In this document: one piece after another, positions 1 to 8,072 of the stretch
Layout: each line of letters opens with the position of its first letter
Numbering within the stretch: position 1 is the first letter of the stretch
Assembly: GCA_910587085.1 (NCBI GenBank)
Contig: CAJUMC010000001.1
Coordinates: forward strand, 1-64,000
Direction: 5' to 3'
Length of the DNA: 64,000 nucleotides
DNA from: an uncultured Lachnospiraceae bacterium
GTDB taxonomy: Bacteria > Bacillota > Clostridia > Lachnospirales > Lachnospiraceae
Position numbers and translations under genes: made by a program
The notes under the pieces: model-generated
The model's input: the letters and a program-made list of their open reading frames with translations, nothing else
The model's database searches: none
What the model was told of the DNA's origin: nothing

Positions 1-50
1 CGGGCCTTTACCCTATTGGAATCAAGATTTTGAACTTGTTTCGCAATTAC

Positions 51-407
51 CTAATCCATATAAGAGCGCATCATGATCTCCCTGCTCATCACGTTCACAA
101 GGGAAACCTCCAGGCCGGACAGCTCAATGTTCCCCGGCATCAGGTCAATCCCTTCTTCGTGCTTTAAGATACCGTAGCCCGGTTCCATTTCTTCATCGTT
201 GATAACCTTTTCCATTACGCTTGCAAGGGTGACTTCCAGCTTGTCAGGCTCCGTAAAGCCAAGGCTTGCGGTCAGGCTCCCCTGTGCGTCCGCATCAATA
301 AGTAAAACTCTTTTTCCCTGTTTTGCCAGCCCGATCCCTAAATTGCTCGTTGTGGTGGTCTTGCCGACACCGCCTTTCTGGTTTGCGATTGCTATAATTT
401 TACACAT
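51..407 (-). pseudogene. parA: ParA-family ATPase, 3'-truncated
   Basis: The 118 codons begin MCKIIAIANQKGGVGKTTTT, the deviant Walker A motif of ParA/Soj partition ATPases, followed by the LLIDADAQG motif. Start ATG at 407 has an excellent Shine-Dalgarno (CGGAGGAA). ParA proteins are normally 250-275 residues. Here the frame stops just after SREIMMRSYMD, where the family continues with the second ATPase motif (Walker B-like, YILIDC). The protein therefore lacks half its fold and is presumably inactive. It follows two small genes typical of integrative conjugative elements of Clostridia, so it is probably a remnant of an element's maintenance module cut by deletion at the left edge. Confidence 0.85.
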
Positions 408-423
408 GGTTTTATTCCTCCGT

Positions 424-588
424 TTAGTCAGATTTTTCTTTGATGTTGGCTTTCTGCACTTCCACATAAGCCCGGTAATACCTGTTTGTACCTTTGTTCC
501 GGTACAGTTCCGAAACTTCCGTCACAGCCACTTTGGGCTGTCTTTTCAAAATCTTCTCGAACCACTTAATATCATTCTTCGTTCCCAT
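424..588 (-). CDS. Small ICE-associated protein, 54 aa
   Basis: This 54-codon frame starts MGTKNDIKWFEK and is rich in lysine and arginine. The start is chosen because it overlaps the end of the upstream gene by 17 bases (the upstream TGA is at 572-574), an arrangement suggesting translational coupling. It lies 16 bases before the parA start, so the three genes form one minus-strand unit. Small basic proteins of this kind are common beside parA in conjugative elements of Clostridia. I do not recognise a named family and infer no function. Confidence 0.55.
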   Translation of the reverse strand: MGTKNDIKWFEKILKRQPKVAVTEVSELYRNKGTNRYYRAYVEVQKANIKEKSD

Positions 589-1093
589 CAGTCGAATTTT
601 CAGCACGTTTCTTCTCCATTTCTGCAAGGATTTCCTCAACAGACCGCTGTTTCTGGCAGTATTCCGGGTAACGGAGCTTGATGCCCTGCCAGAAGTACAT
701 TGCGTAGCCGCAGCAGAAAATATCGCTTACGGAATACCCCCTGCACTCGCCTATCTGCTCGTCCTTGCGCTTATAATCATCAACACTTGGCGTTCCGTCC
801 GTGTAAAGGTTAAAGGCAAGCCTTACCACCCGGACACTGCCGCTTGTCTGCCAGCCCTGATGCAGACACTCTGTTTTGATGTACCCGGACTTAATATCAT
901 AAATCTGGCTGAAATGATTCCTTGTGTCCTCTGAAATACCGAGAATGTAGATCAAAGCCTTGTGATAGCAGTCCTGATACCTCGCCTGTTCCAGTTTCTC
1001 ATAATAAAACTTCTCATGTTCCTCGTTTGCAAAAACCATGTGTGTGTTGTTGGCGCTCTGCGCCCCTGCTCTTAACGCTGTGTTGTTCATCAT
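572..1093 (-). CDS. DUF6075-like ICE accessory protein
   Basis: The 173-residue soluble protein has a conserved-looking core HEKFYYEKLEQARYQDCYHK, then a region with ECLHQGWQTSGS and DIFCCGYAMYFWQGIKLRYP. From memory this matches DUF6075, a cargo or maintenance protein found repeatedly in integrative elements of gut Firmicutes. Its biochemical role is unknown. The start at 1093 follows a GGAGG box with 5-base spacing; a second ATG at 1090 is equally possible. The gene overlaps the 54-aa gene downstream. The family assignment is from recall and could not be searched. Confidence 0.6.
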   Translation of the reverse strand: MMNNTALRAGAQSANNTHMVFANEEHEKFYYEKLEQARYQDCYHKALIYILGISEDTRNHFSQIYDIKSGYIKTECLHQGWQTSGSVRVVRLAFNLYTDGTPSVDDYKRKDEQIGECRGYSVSDIFCCGYAMYFWQGIKLRYPEYCQKQRSVEEILAEMEKKRAENSTDGNEE

Positions 1094-1127
1094 TTCTACC
1101 TCCAATTTTATTTTTTGACCATAACAA

Positions 1128-1164
1128 AAGGACACTCCCAAATTCTCACTTGGAAAGTGTCCTT
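1128..1164. other. Stem-loop at mobile element end
   Basis: AAGGACACT (1128-1136) pairs perfectly with AGTGTCCTT (1156-1164) around a 19-base loop. On the minus strand it is followed by TTTTG, so it may terminate a lost upstream gene. It lies between the element genes and the phased repeats. Confidence 0.5.
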
Positions 1165-1201
1165 GAAGTACAAAATATTAAAATTAGATGTCGCACAAAA
1201 C

Positions 1202-1258
1202 GTATTATCAAGTATTATTCCGTATTATGCGTAGCAAATTTGTAGTAAATTTGTAGTA
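1202..1258. repeat. Phased short direct repeats at element end
   Basis: GTATTAT occurs at 1202, 1212 and 1222, exactly 10 bases apart. It is followed by two tandem copies of the 11-base unit AAATTTGTAGT (1236-1246, 1247-1257). Helically phased short repeats next to a gene 3' end are typical of arm-type integrase or excisionase binding sites at the end of a tyrosine-recombinase element. The lysS stop codon lies only 34 bases further on. The function is inferred from position and spacing; no integrase gene is in the window. Confidence 0.5.
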
Positions 1259-1291
1259 AATCGCAACTCAAAATCGCTGAAACCCTTGATT

Positions 1292-2824
1292 TTACTGGCT
1301 TTCTTTACCCAAAGTTTTCATCGTCGGGAACAACAGCACATCCCGTATCGCCGGCGAATCCGTCAGCAGCATAATCATCCGGTCGATTCCGAAACCGATT
1401 CCGCCCGTCGGAGGCATGCCGTGCTCCAGCGCGTTCATAAAATCCTCGTCGGTTGTATTTGCTTCCTCGTCCCCCTGGGCCAGAAGCGCCTCCTGGGCCC
1501 GGAAACGCTCGCGCTGGTCGATCGGATCGTTCAGCTCGGAATAGGCGTTCGCCATCTCCCAGCCGTTCATGAAAAACTCAAAGCGCTCCACATAATCCGG
1601 ATTATCCGGCTTTTTCTTTGTAAGCGGAGAAATCTCCACCGGATGATCCATAACGAAGGTCGGCTGAATCAGATGCTCCTCAACAAATTCCTCAAAGAAC
1701 AGATTCAGAATATCGCCCTTCCCGTGACGCTCCTCGAATTCTACATGGTGCTCCTTCGCGGCAGCCCTGGCCTCCTCAAGGGAATGGATCTCATTAAAAT
1801 CTACACCGGAATACTTCTTTACCGCATCCACCATTGTGATGCGCGCAAACGGCTGCCCGAGATCCATTTCCACACCGCCGTAGGTGATTTTTGTTGCGCC
1901 CAGTACTTCCTGCGCCACATGGCGGTACAGTTTCTCGGTCAGATCCATCATGCCGTTGTAATCCGTGTACGCCTGATAAAGCTCCATCAGCGTAAACTCC
2001 GGGTTGTGCCTTGTGTCGATGCCCTCGTTGCGGAATACCCGCCCGATCTCGTACACGCGCTCCAGCCCCCCGACAATCAGTCGCTTCAGATAAAGCTCCA
2101 GAGAAATCCGCAGCTTGAAATCCTCATCCAGCGCGTTGAAATGCGTTTCAAACGGCCTTGCCGCAGCTCCTCCCGCGTTTGCGACCAGAAGCGGAGTCTC
2201 CACCTCCATAAAGCCCTCGCCGGCCAGATAGGAACGGATGCTTGCAATGATCTTCGAGCGCTTGATAAAGGTAGTTTTTACATCCTGATTCATAATCAGA
2301 TCGACATATCTCTGGCGGTAGCGCAGATCGGTATTCGTCAGCCCGTGATACTTCTCCGGCAGGATATTGAGCGATTTCGCAAGCAGGGTGATTTCCTCCG
2401 CATGCACCGAAATTTCCCCCGTCTTCGTCCGGAAAACTTCTCCCCGGATGCCGACGATATCGCCCACGTCAAATTTCTTAAAGCCGGCGTATACCTCCTC
2501 GCCGACCGAATCGCGCGCGACATAGGACTGAATACTGCCCTGCAGATCCTGCACATTGCAGAACGACGCCTTGCCCATTACGCGCTTCTGCATCATACGC
2601 CCGGCAATCGTTACTTTGCTGCCTTCAAGAGAGTCAAAATTGTTCTTAATTTCCGCACTGTGATGTGTTACATCATACTTTGTAATCCGGAACGGGTCGT
2701 TTCCTGCTGCCTGCAGCTCGGCCAGCTTGTCGCGCTTTACCTGAATCAGCCGGCTGACTTCCTCCCGCGACTGTATCTCCTCCGTATTCCGCTCGTTTCC
2801 TTCTTCTGCCACAGTATCCCTCAT
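1292..2824 (-). CDS. lysS: Lysyl-tRNA synthetase (class II)
   Basis: This 510-residue cytoplasmic enzyme charges tRNA-Lys with lysine using ATP. An N-terminal OB-fold anticodon-binding domain (about residues 60-170) precedes the class II catalytic core. The core shows motif 2 (RVYEIGRVFRNEGIDTRHNP) and motif 3 (GIGFGIDRMIMLL), both complete. Length agrees with bacterial LysS (about 500). The start MRDTVAEEG at 2824 is preferred over an upstream open extension because LysS homology begins shortly after it, although the ribosome site (TGGAAT) is weak. greA lies upstream in the common greA-lysS order, 221 bases away. The 3' end abuts a mobile element, apparently without damage. Confidence 0.96.
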   Translation of the reverse strand: MRDTVAEEGNERNTEEIQSREEVSRLIQVKRDKLAELQAAGNDPFRITKYDVTHHSAEIKNNFDSLEGSKVTIAGRMMQKRVMGKASFCNVQDLQGSIQSYVARDSVGEEVYAGFKKFDVGDIVGIRGEVFRTKTGEISVHAEEITLLAKSLNILPEKYHGLTNTDLRYRQRYVDLIMNQDVKTTFIKRSKIIASIRSYLAGEGFMEVETPLLVANAGGAAARPFETHFNALDEDFKLRISLELYLKRLIVGGLERVYEIGRVFRNEGIDTRHNPEFTLMELYQAYTDYNGMMDLTEKLYRHVAQEVLGATKITYGGVEMDLGQPFARITMVDAVKKYSGVDFNEIHSLEEARAAAKEHHVEFEERHGKGDILNLFFEEFVEEHLIQPTFVMDHPVEISPLTKKKPDNPDYVERFEFFMNGWEMANAYSELNDPIDQRERFRAQEALLAQGDEEANTTDEDFMNALEHGMPPTGGIGFGIDRMIMLLTDSPAIRDVLLFPTMKTLGKESQ

Positions 2825-3045
2825 TTCTATTCCAAATTTTGTGATTTCTATAGTATTCCTGTATTTTGTATCAAGATTTAAAATCCAAGGCGTCCGGTAT
2901 GATTTTTTTCCGTTCTCACTGACGTTTTTCTTCCCCGGTTCACGGCCCGAATTTCCATTTCTATGACTTTCGCGATCCACTGTCCGTCTTCTGAAATCCG
3001 ATCCGCCGGTTTATTTCCGACCTTCCGGCCCCTGTTCGTTCACCG

Positions 3046-3528
3046 TCAGTTCGTTTTCTGGATCTCCAGCACCTTGTACTGAATCATGCCCGACTGCGTC
3101 TCCACATCAATGACCTGTCCGAGCTTGGCTCCGATCAGCGCGCGGCCAACCGGGGATTCATTGGAAATTTTCCCCTTAAGGCTGTTTGCCTCCATGGAAC
3201 CGACAATTTTATATTCCAGAATATCGTCGAACTCCATATCCAGAATCCGCACCATACATCCGATGTTGATCGCATCGACATCGACCTCGTCCTCCACGAC
3301 AACCTCGGCATTTTTCAGAATCTTGTCGATCTCCTCGATCCGCGCCTCGATGTCCCGCTGTTCATCCTTCGCCGCATCGTACTCGGCATTCTCGGAAAGG
3401 TCGCCCTGCTCTCTGGCCTCCTTGATCTTCTGTGCCACCTGTTTTCTCCGGTTGACCTTCAGATCCTGCAATTCCTCCTCCAGGTGCCTGAGTCCCTCAT
3501 ACGTTAAGATATTTTTTTTCTCTGCCAT
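3046..3528 (-). CDS. greA: Transcription elongation factor GreA
   Basis: GreA rescues backtracked RNA polymerase by stimulating cleavage of the nascent transcript. The 160-residue protein has the full N-terminal coiled-coil finger (LKVNRRKQVAQKIKEAREQG) with the acidic tip GDLSENAEYDAAKDEQ that coordinates the catalytic Mg, then the C-terminal FKBP-like domain (SPVGRALIGAKLG). The start follows GGAGGAAG with normal spacing. It is driven by a near-perfect sigma-A promoter 76 bases upstream and is followed by lysS. Confidence 0.97.
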   Translation of the reverse strand: MAEKKNILTYEGLRHLEEELQDLKVNRRKQVAQKIKEAREQGDLSENAEYDAAKDEQRDIEARIEEIDKILKNAEVVVEDEVDVDAINIGCMVRILDMEFDDILEYKIVGSMEANSLKGKISNESPVGRALIGAKLGQVIDVETQSGMIQYKVLEIQKTN

Positions 3529-3603
3529 CGAAATTTACTTCCTCCATACCCTGGCTGCCGGCCGCTTTGCGGCCGATTGTAAGACAACGCCATTATCCGT
3601 GTT

Positions 3604-3632
3604 ATTATAGCCCATTCCTTTCCGCTTGTCAA
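3604..3632 (-). promoter_or_regulatory. Sigma-A promoter of greA-lysS
   Basis: On the minus strand a consensus -35 TTGACA (3627-3632), a 17-base spacer and a consensus -10 TATAAT (3604-3609). Both boxes match 6 of 6, so this should be a strong constitutive promoter for greA and probably lysS. Confidence 0.9.
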
Positions 3633-3767
3633 CCGCCGGTAACTCCCGTTTTATACAGGCTTTTCGCCTTTTTCCGCCGCCTGCTCTCCGCTGTTTTCAC
3701 CCCTTCTGCGTTTTCCTTGCCCCTAACCGCTGTCTTCCTTTCCCAACCCTTTTAACGTTCCTCCCAT

Positions 3768-4060
3768 GCCGCCGTCTTCTCCCCCTGGGCATCCCCAGCG
3801 TTCTGACCACTTCCTCCATTTTCCCGTCCCATAACCACCACTGGTTTTCCCTTCCCATTCCCTCCCGTACCGCCGCCGTCTTCTCCCCCTGGGCATCCCC
3901 GGCGTTCTGACCACTTCCTCCATTTCCCCGTCCCATAACCACCACTGGTTTTTCCTTCCCGTTCCTTCCCGTGCCGCCGCCGTCTTCTCCCCCTGGGCAT
4001 CCCCGGCGTTCTGCCCATTTTCCTTCGTCTTTCCCCCTGTAACCATCACTGGTATTCCGT
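3768..4060. repeat. 104-bp tandem repeat, about 3 copies
   Basis: The unit starting GCCGCCGTCTTCTCCCCCTG begins at 3768, 3872 and 3976, exactly 104 bases apart. The first two copies are nearly identical and the third decays after about 50 bases. All are C/T-rich on the plus strand. Since 104 is not a multiple of three, the overlapping open frames change register in each unit, so the repeat is very probably non-coding. It lies between the divergent greA and nifJ genes. I see no transposon ends. Confidence 0.85.
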
Positions 4061-4215
4061 CCTCCTCCCCTCCCCTCCTTCCCTCTTCACTCTTCCCCCC
4101 TCCCCTCCCACTCTTCCCCATCCCGCTCTCTGCCCAACACCTGTACTCATCCCCACCCCCTGCCGTCCCGTCCTCTTCCTGTCTTCCCCTCCTCTTTCCC
4201 GCCGTCTGTCCGAAA
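4061..4215. other. Long polypyrimidine tract upstream of nifJ
   Basis: About 150 bases are composed almost only of C and T on the plus strand (runs such as CCTCCCCTCCCCTCC). This extends the compositional bias of the preceding 104-bp repeats. Such purine/pyrimidine strand asymmetry can adopt triplex or other non-B structures. No gene, promoter or hairpin is evident inside it. The following 4216-4419 is AT-rich and must hold the nifJ promoter, but I could not pick convincing -35 and -10 boxes. Confidence 0.6.
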
Positions 4216-4366
4216 ATAGCTCACATTCCAACAAAACCCGCACGGTCCCCCCGAAATTTTAAAAAAATTTTACAGTTAAAATTGCCTAAAGACACTTTAC
4301 TATTTTGTCGTTTCGTGATACTCTTTTAGGTAGGTATTTTTGATTTTCCAAAATACATTAGAGCCT

Positions 4367-4395
4367 GCGGAATCCGAGTGCTTTTTTCGGTCCGC
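4367..4395 (+). promoter_or_regulatory. Leader hairpin just before nifJ ribosome site
   Basis: GCGGA (4367-4371) and CCGA (4374-4377) pair with TCGG (4387-4390) and TCCGC (4391-4395), leaving a small bulge and a T-rich loop. The stem ends about 8 bases before AAGGAGGA. It could stabilise the very abundant nifJ mRNA or affect initiation. The role is inferred from position only. Confidence 0.4.
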
Positions 4396-4419
4396 TAAAA
4401 ATAAGGAGGATATAAAAAC

Positions 4420-7400
4420 ATGGCTAGAAAAATGAAAACCATGGATGGTAACACCGCTGCGGCACATGTGTCTTATGCATTTACTGACTGCGCTGCTATC
4501 TATCCGATCACGCCTTCTTCCCCGATGGCTGACTACACCGACATGTGGGCAACCCAGGGAAGAGAGAACATCTTCGGTCATCCGGTTGTTCTTACCGAGA
4601 TGCAGTCCGAGGCAGGCGCGGCGGGCGCCGTACACGGTTCCCTCGCGGCAGGTGCGCTGACTGCCACCTACACCGCTTCCCAGGGTCTTCTTCTGATGAT
4701 CCCGAACATGTACAAGATTGCCGGCGAGCTGCTCCCGGGCGTAATCAACGTAACCGCACGCGCGCTCGCAAGCCACGCTCTTTCCATTTTCGGCGATCAT
4801 TCCGATATTTATGCCTGCCGTCAGACCGGCTTTGCAATGCTCTGCTCCGGCAATGTACAGGAGACGATGGATCTCGGCGCGGTTGCACATCTGACCGCAA
4901 TCAAGGGCCGCGTTCCGTTCATGCATTTCTTCGACGGTTTCCGCACCTCCCACGAGATCCAGAAGATCGAAATCTGGGACTATGAGGATCTGAAGGACAT
5001 GGTTGACATGGACGCTGTCGAGGCATTCCGCAGACGCGCGCTCAATCCGGAGCACCCGGTACAGAAGGGCACCGCTCAGAACCCGGATGTATTCTTCCAG
5101 GCGAGAGAGGCATGCAACCCGTACTACGATGCGGTTCCGGAGCTCACCCAGATGTATATGGACAAGGTGAACGAGAAGATCGGCACAAACTACAAGCTGT
5201 TCAACTACCACGGCGCAGAGGACGCAGAGCATGTCATCGTAGCGATGGGCTCCGTGTGCGACACGGTGGAGGAGACGATCGACTACCTGAATGCCGCAGG
5301 CGGCAAGTACGGCGTTGTTAAGGTTCGTCTCTACAGACCGTTCTCCGCAAAGCATCTCATCGAGGCAATTCCAGCATCCGTAAAGCAGATCACCGTGCTC
5401 GACCGCACGAAGGAGCCTGGCGCACTCGGCGAGCCGCTCTATCTCGACGTTGTGGCAGCTCTGAAGGAATCTCAGTTCGCATCCGTTCCGGTATACAGCG
5501 GACGTTACGGCCTCGGCTCCAAGGACACCACACCTGCTCAGATCAAGGCAGTTTACGGAAATACCGAGAAGAAGAAATTCACCATCGGCATTGTGGATGA
5601 CGTAACCAACCTCTCCCTCACGGTTCCGGAAGAGATTGACACCGCTCCGGCCGGCACGACCTCCTGCAAATTCTGGGGTCTCGGCGCAGACGGTACGGTC
5701 GGCGCAAACAAGAACTCCATCAAGATCATCGGCGATCACACGGACAAGTACGCGCAGGCATATTTTGATTATGACTCGAAGAAGTCCGGCGGCGTGACGA
5801 TCTCCCACCTTCGCTTCGGCGACAAGAAGATCCGTTCCACCTACCTGATCAACAAGGCGGATTTCGTAGCCTGCCACATGCCGGCTTATGTCCGCAAGTA
5901 CAACATGGTTCAGGATCTCAAGGACGGCGGCTCGTTCCTGCTCAACTGCGCATGGACGGCGGACGAGCTTGAAACGGAGCTTCCGGGACAGGTAAAGAAA
6001 TATATCCACGACCACAAGATCAATCTGTACACGATCGACGGCTTTAAGCTCGGCAAGGAAATCGGCCTGGGCGGACGCATCAACACGATCCTCCAGTCGG
6101 CCTTCTTCTCCATCTCCGGCATTATCCCGGAGGAGGATGCGATCAAGTATATGAAGGATGCCGCTACGGCCACCTACTCCAAGAAGGGTGACGACGTCGT
6201 AAAGATGAATCACGACGCGATTGACGCCGGCGCAAAGAATTATGTGAAGATTGACGTTCCTGCTTCCTGGGCAAATGCAGCGGACGAGGATCTCGCCGTG
6301 TCCGCTACAAACGGCAGACCGGAAGTCGTAAAATATGTAAACTCCATCCAGAATGCAATCAACGCACAGGCGGGCAACAGCCTTCCGGTTTCGGCGTTCG
6401 TTGATTACGCGGACGGCGGGGTTCCGCTCGGAACAGCCGCTTACGAGAAGCGCGGCGTTGCCGTTGACGTTCCGGTATGGGATTCCGAGAAATGTATCGG
6501 CTGCAACAAGTGTGCGCTTGTTTGTCCGCATGCCTGCGTGCGTCCGGTTGCAATGACCGAGGAGCAGGCGGCAAAGGCTCCGGCCGGCGCTTCCATGAAG
6601 GAGCTGAAGCAGTACGACGGCAAGAAGTTCGCCATCACGATCTCCGTGCTTGACTGTACCGGCTGCGGCGCCTGCGCAAACACCTGTCCGGTGAAGGCAC
6701 TCTCCATGGCAGGTCTGGAATCGCAGATGGAGACCCAGAAGATGTTCGACTACGGCGTAACCCTCGAGGAGCCGGCGGATATCATTGCAAAATTCAAAGA
6801 GACCAGCGTTGTCGGCAGCCAGTTCAAGCAGCCTCTGCTTGAGTTCTCCGGCGCATGCGGCGGCTGCGGCGAGACTCCTTACGCAAAGCTTGTCACCCAG
6901 CTGTTCGGCGACAGAATGTATATTGCCAACGCAACCGGCTGCTCCTCGATCTGGGGCGGTTCCTCCCCTTCGACGCCTTACACGGTGAACAAGGAAGGCA
7001 AGGGTCCGGCATGGGCAAACTCGCTGTTTGAGGATAACGCGGAGTTCGGCCTCGGCATGCAGCTTGCTGCTTCCACCCTGCGTGACCGCGTAGTGGACAG
7101 CGTGAAGAACCTCGCCGCTGTTGCGGAGAAAGAAGAGATGAAGGCGCTCCTGGATGAGTTCCTTGCAACCAAGGATTCCTCCACGGCAAACGGCCCGGCT
7201 GCAAAGAAGCTGATTGCCGCTCTCGAGAGCTGCAGCTGCGACAATGCGGACAAGGCTTATATCCTTCAGAACAAAGACTTCCTTGCAAAGAAGTCCCAGT
7301 GGATCTTCGGCGGTGACGGCTGGTCCTACGATATCGGCTTCGGCGGTGTTGACCATGTTCTCGCTTCCGGCAGGGATGTCAACATCCTCGTATTTGATAC

Positions 7401-7935
7401 CGAGGTTTACTCCAATACCGGCGGACAGTCCTCCAAGGCTACCCCGACCGGCGCAATCGCTCAGTTCGCGGCTGCCGGCAAAGAAGTAAAGAAGAAGGAT
7501 CTCGCGGGCATCGCAATGAGCTACGGCTATATCTATGTTGCACAGATCGCCATGGGCGCAAGCGAGGCGCAGTGCATCAAGGCTCTTGCAGAGGCCGAGA
7601 GCTATCCGGGCCCGTCCCTCGTGATCGCTTATGCTCCGTGCATCAACCACGGCATCAAGGGCGGCATGAAGAACGCTCAGGCTGAGGAGAAGCGCGCCGT
7701 TGAGGCAGGCTACTGGCATCTGTTCCGCTTCGATCCGCGCCGCACGATCGAGGGCAAGAATCCGTTCCAGCTCGATTCCAAGGAGCCGACGGCAGATTAC
7801 CAGGAGTTCATCAACAGCGAGGTTCGCTACAACCGTCTTTCCCGTTCCAACCCGGAGAGGGCAAAGGCACTCTTCGACAAGGCGGAGAAGGAAGCAAAAG
7901 AGAAATACGCAAAGCTGGTTGAGCTTGCAAAATAA
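4420..7935 (+). CDS. nifJ: Pyruvate:ferredoxin (flavodoxin) oxidoreductase
   Basis: This single-chain homodimeric PFOR of 1171 residues oxidatively decarboxylates pyruvate to acetyl-CoA and CO2 and reduces ferredoxin; it is the central catabolic enzyme of anaerobic Clostridia. The N-terminal pyruvate-binding domain (ITPSSPMAD) is followed by the CoA-binding and gamma domains. A 2x[4Fe-4S] ferredoxin insert has CIGCNKCALVCPHAC (about 691) and CTGCGACANTCPVKA (about 745). Then comes the C-terminal TPP domain with GGCGE, ATGCSSIWGGS and GDGWSYDIGFGG. All cluster cysteines are present and length is standard. Start ATG 4420 follows AAGGAGGA. The codon bias toward G/C-ending preferred codons suggests very high expression. 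Confidence 0.98.
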   Translation: MARKMKTMDGNTAAAHVSYAFTDCAAIYPITPSSPMADYTDMWATQGRENIFGHPVVLTEMQSEAGAAGAVHGSLAAGALTATYTASQGLLLMIPNMYKIAGELLPGVINVTARALASHALSIFGDHSDIYACRQTGFAMLCSGNVQETMDLGAVAHLTAIKGRVPFMHFFDGFRTSHEIQKIEIWDYEDLKDMVDMDAVEAFRRRALNPEHPVQKGTAQNPDVFFQAREACNPYYDAVPELTQMYMDKVNEKIGTNYKLFNYHGAEDAEHVIVAMGSVCDTVEETIDYLNAAGGKYGVVKVRLYRPFSAKHLIEAIPASVKQITVLDRTKEPGALGEPLYLDVVAALKESQFASVPVYSGRYGLGSKDTTPAQIKAVYGNTEKKKFTIGIVDDVTNLSLTVPEEIDTAPAGTTSCKFWGLGADGTVGANKNSIKIIGDHTDKYAQAYFDYDSKKSGGVTISHLRFGDKKIRSTYLINKADFVACHMPAYVRKYNMVQDLKDGGSFLLNCAWTADELETELPGQVKKYIHDHKINLYTIDGFKLGKEIGLGGRINTILQSAFFSISGIIPEEDAIKYMKDAATATYSKKGDDVVKMNHDAIDAGAKNYVKIDVPASWANAADEDLAVSATNGRPEVVKYVNSIQNAINAQAGNSLPVSAFVDYADGGVPLGTAAYEKRGVAVDVPVWDSEKCIGCNKCALVCPHACVRPVAMTEEQAAKAPAGASMKELKQYDGKKFAITISVLDCTGCGACANTCPVKALSMAGLESQMETQKMFDYGVTLEEPADIIAKFKETSVVGSQFKQPLLEFSGACGGCGETPYAKLVTQLFGDRMYIANATGCSSIWGGSSPSTPYTVNKEGKGPAWANSLFEDNAEFGLGMQLAASTLRDRVVDSVKNLAAVAEKEEMKALLDEFLATKDSSTANGPAAKKLIAALESCSCDNADKAYILQNKDFLAKKSQWIFGGDGWSYDIGFGGVDHVLASGRDVNILVFDTEVYSNTGGQSSKATPTGAIAQFAAAGKEVKKKDLAGIAMSYGYIYVAQIAMGASEAQCIKALAEAESYPGPSLVIAYAPCINHGIKGGMKNAQAEEKRAVEAGYWHLFRFDPRRTIEGKNPFQLDSKEPTADYQEFINSEVRYNRLSRSNPERAKALFDKAEKEAKEKYAKLVELAK

Positions 7936-7946
7936 ACGTTTTAAAA

Positions 7947-7976
7947 CAGGCAGGGATTCTTCCCTGCCTGTTTTTT
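7947..7976 (+). terminator. Rho-independent terminator of nifJ
   Basis: CAGGCAGGGA (7947-7956), loop TTCT, TCCCTGCCTG (7961-7970), then TTTTTT. A perfect 10-bp stem 12 bases after the nifJ stop codon. Confidence 0.95.
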
Positions 7977-7997
7977 CTTCCGGAAAATCAAAATAAA

Positions 7998-8025
7998 TGA
8001 ACCTTTTGCCGGCGGGCGCCGTCTA
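7998..8025 (+). promoter_or_regulatory. ECF-type promoter of the following sigma gene
   Basis: TGAACC (7998-8003) and CGTCTA (8020-8025) place AACC and CGTC exactly 16 bases apart. This is the classical extracytoplasmic-function architecture (AAC in the -35, CGTC in the -10). It lies about 36 bases before the ribosome site of an ECF sigma gene, so autoregulation is likely. The same spacing and -10 occur before the other ECF gene of the window. Confidence 0.75.
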
Positions 8026-8072
8026 TATATGTGAAACCGGTTTTCATTTCATAACAGACTGGAGGTGATGAT

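Noticed and set aside
1286..2881. A 531-codon plus-strand frame over lysS
   Set aside because: Antisense shadow of lysS with His/Arg/Leu-rich composition and no recognisable motif.
3697..4121. Gly/Arg/Glu-rich frames over the 104-bp repeats
   Set aside because: They shift register every 104 bases and have no ribosome site; a compositional artefact.
4300..7719. A 1139-codon open frame antisense to nifJ
   Set aside because: It mirrors the strong codon bias of nifJ, has Cys/Arg/Val-rich composition, no ribosome site and no domain; a shadow frame.
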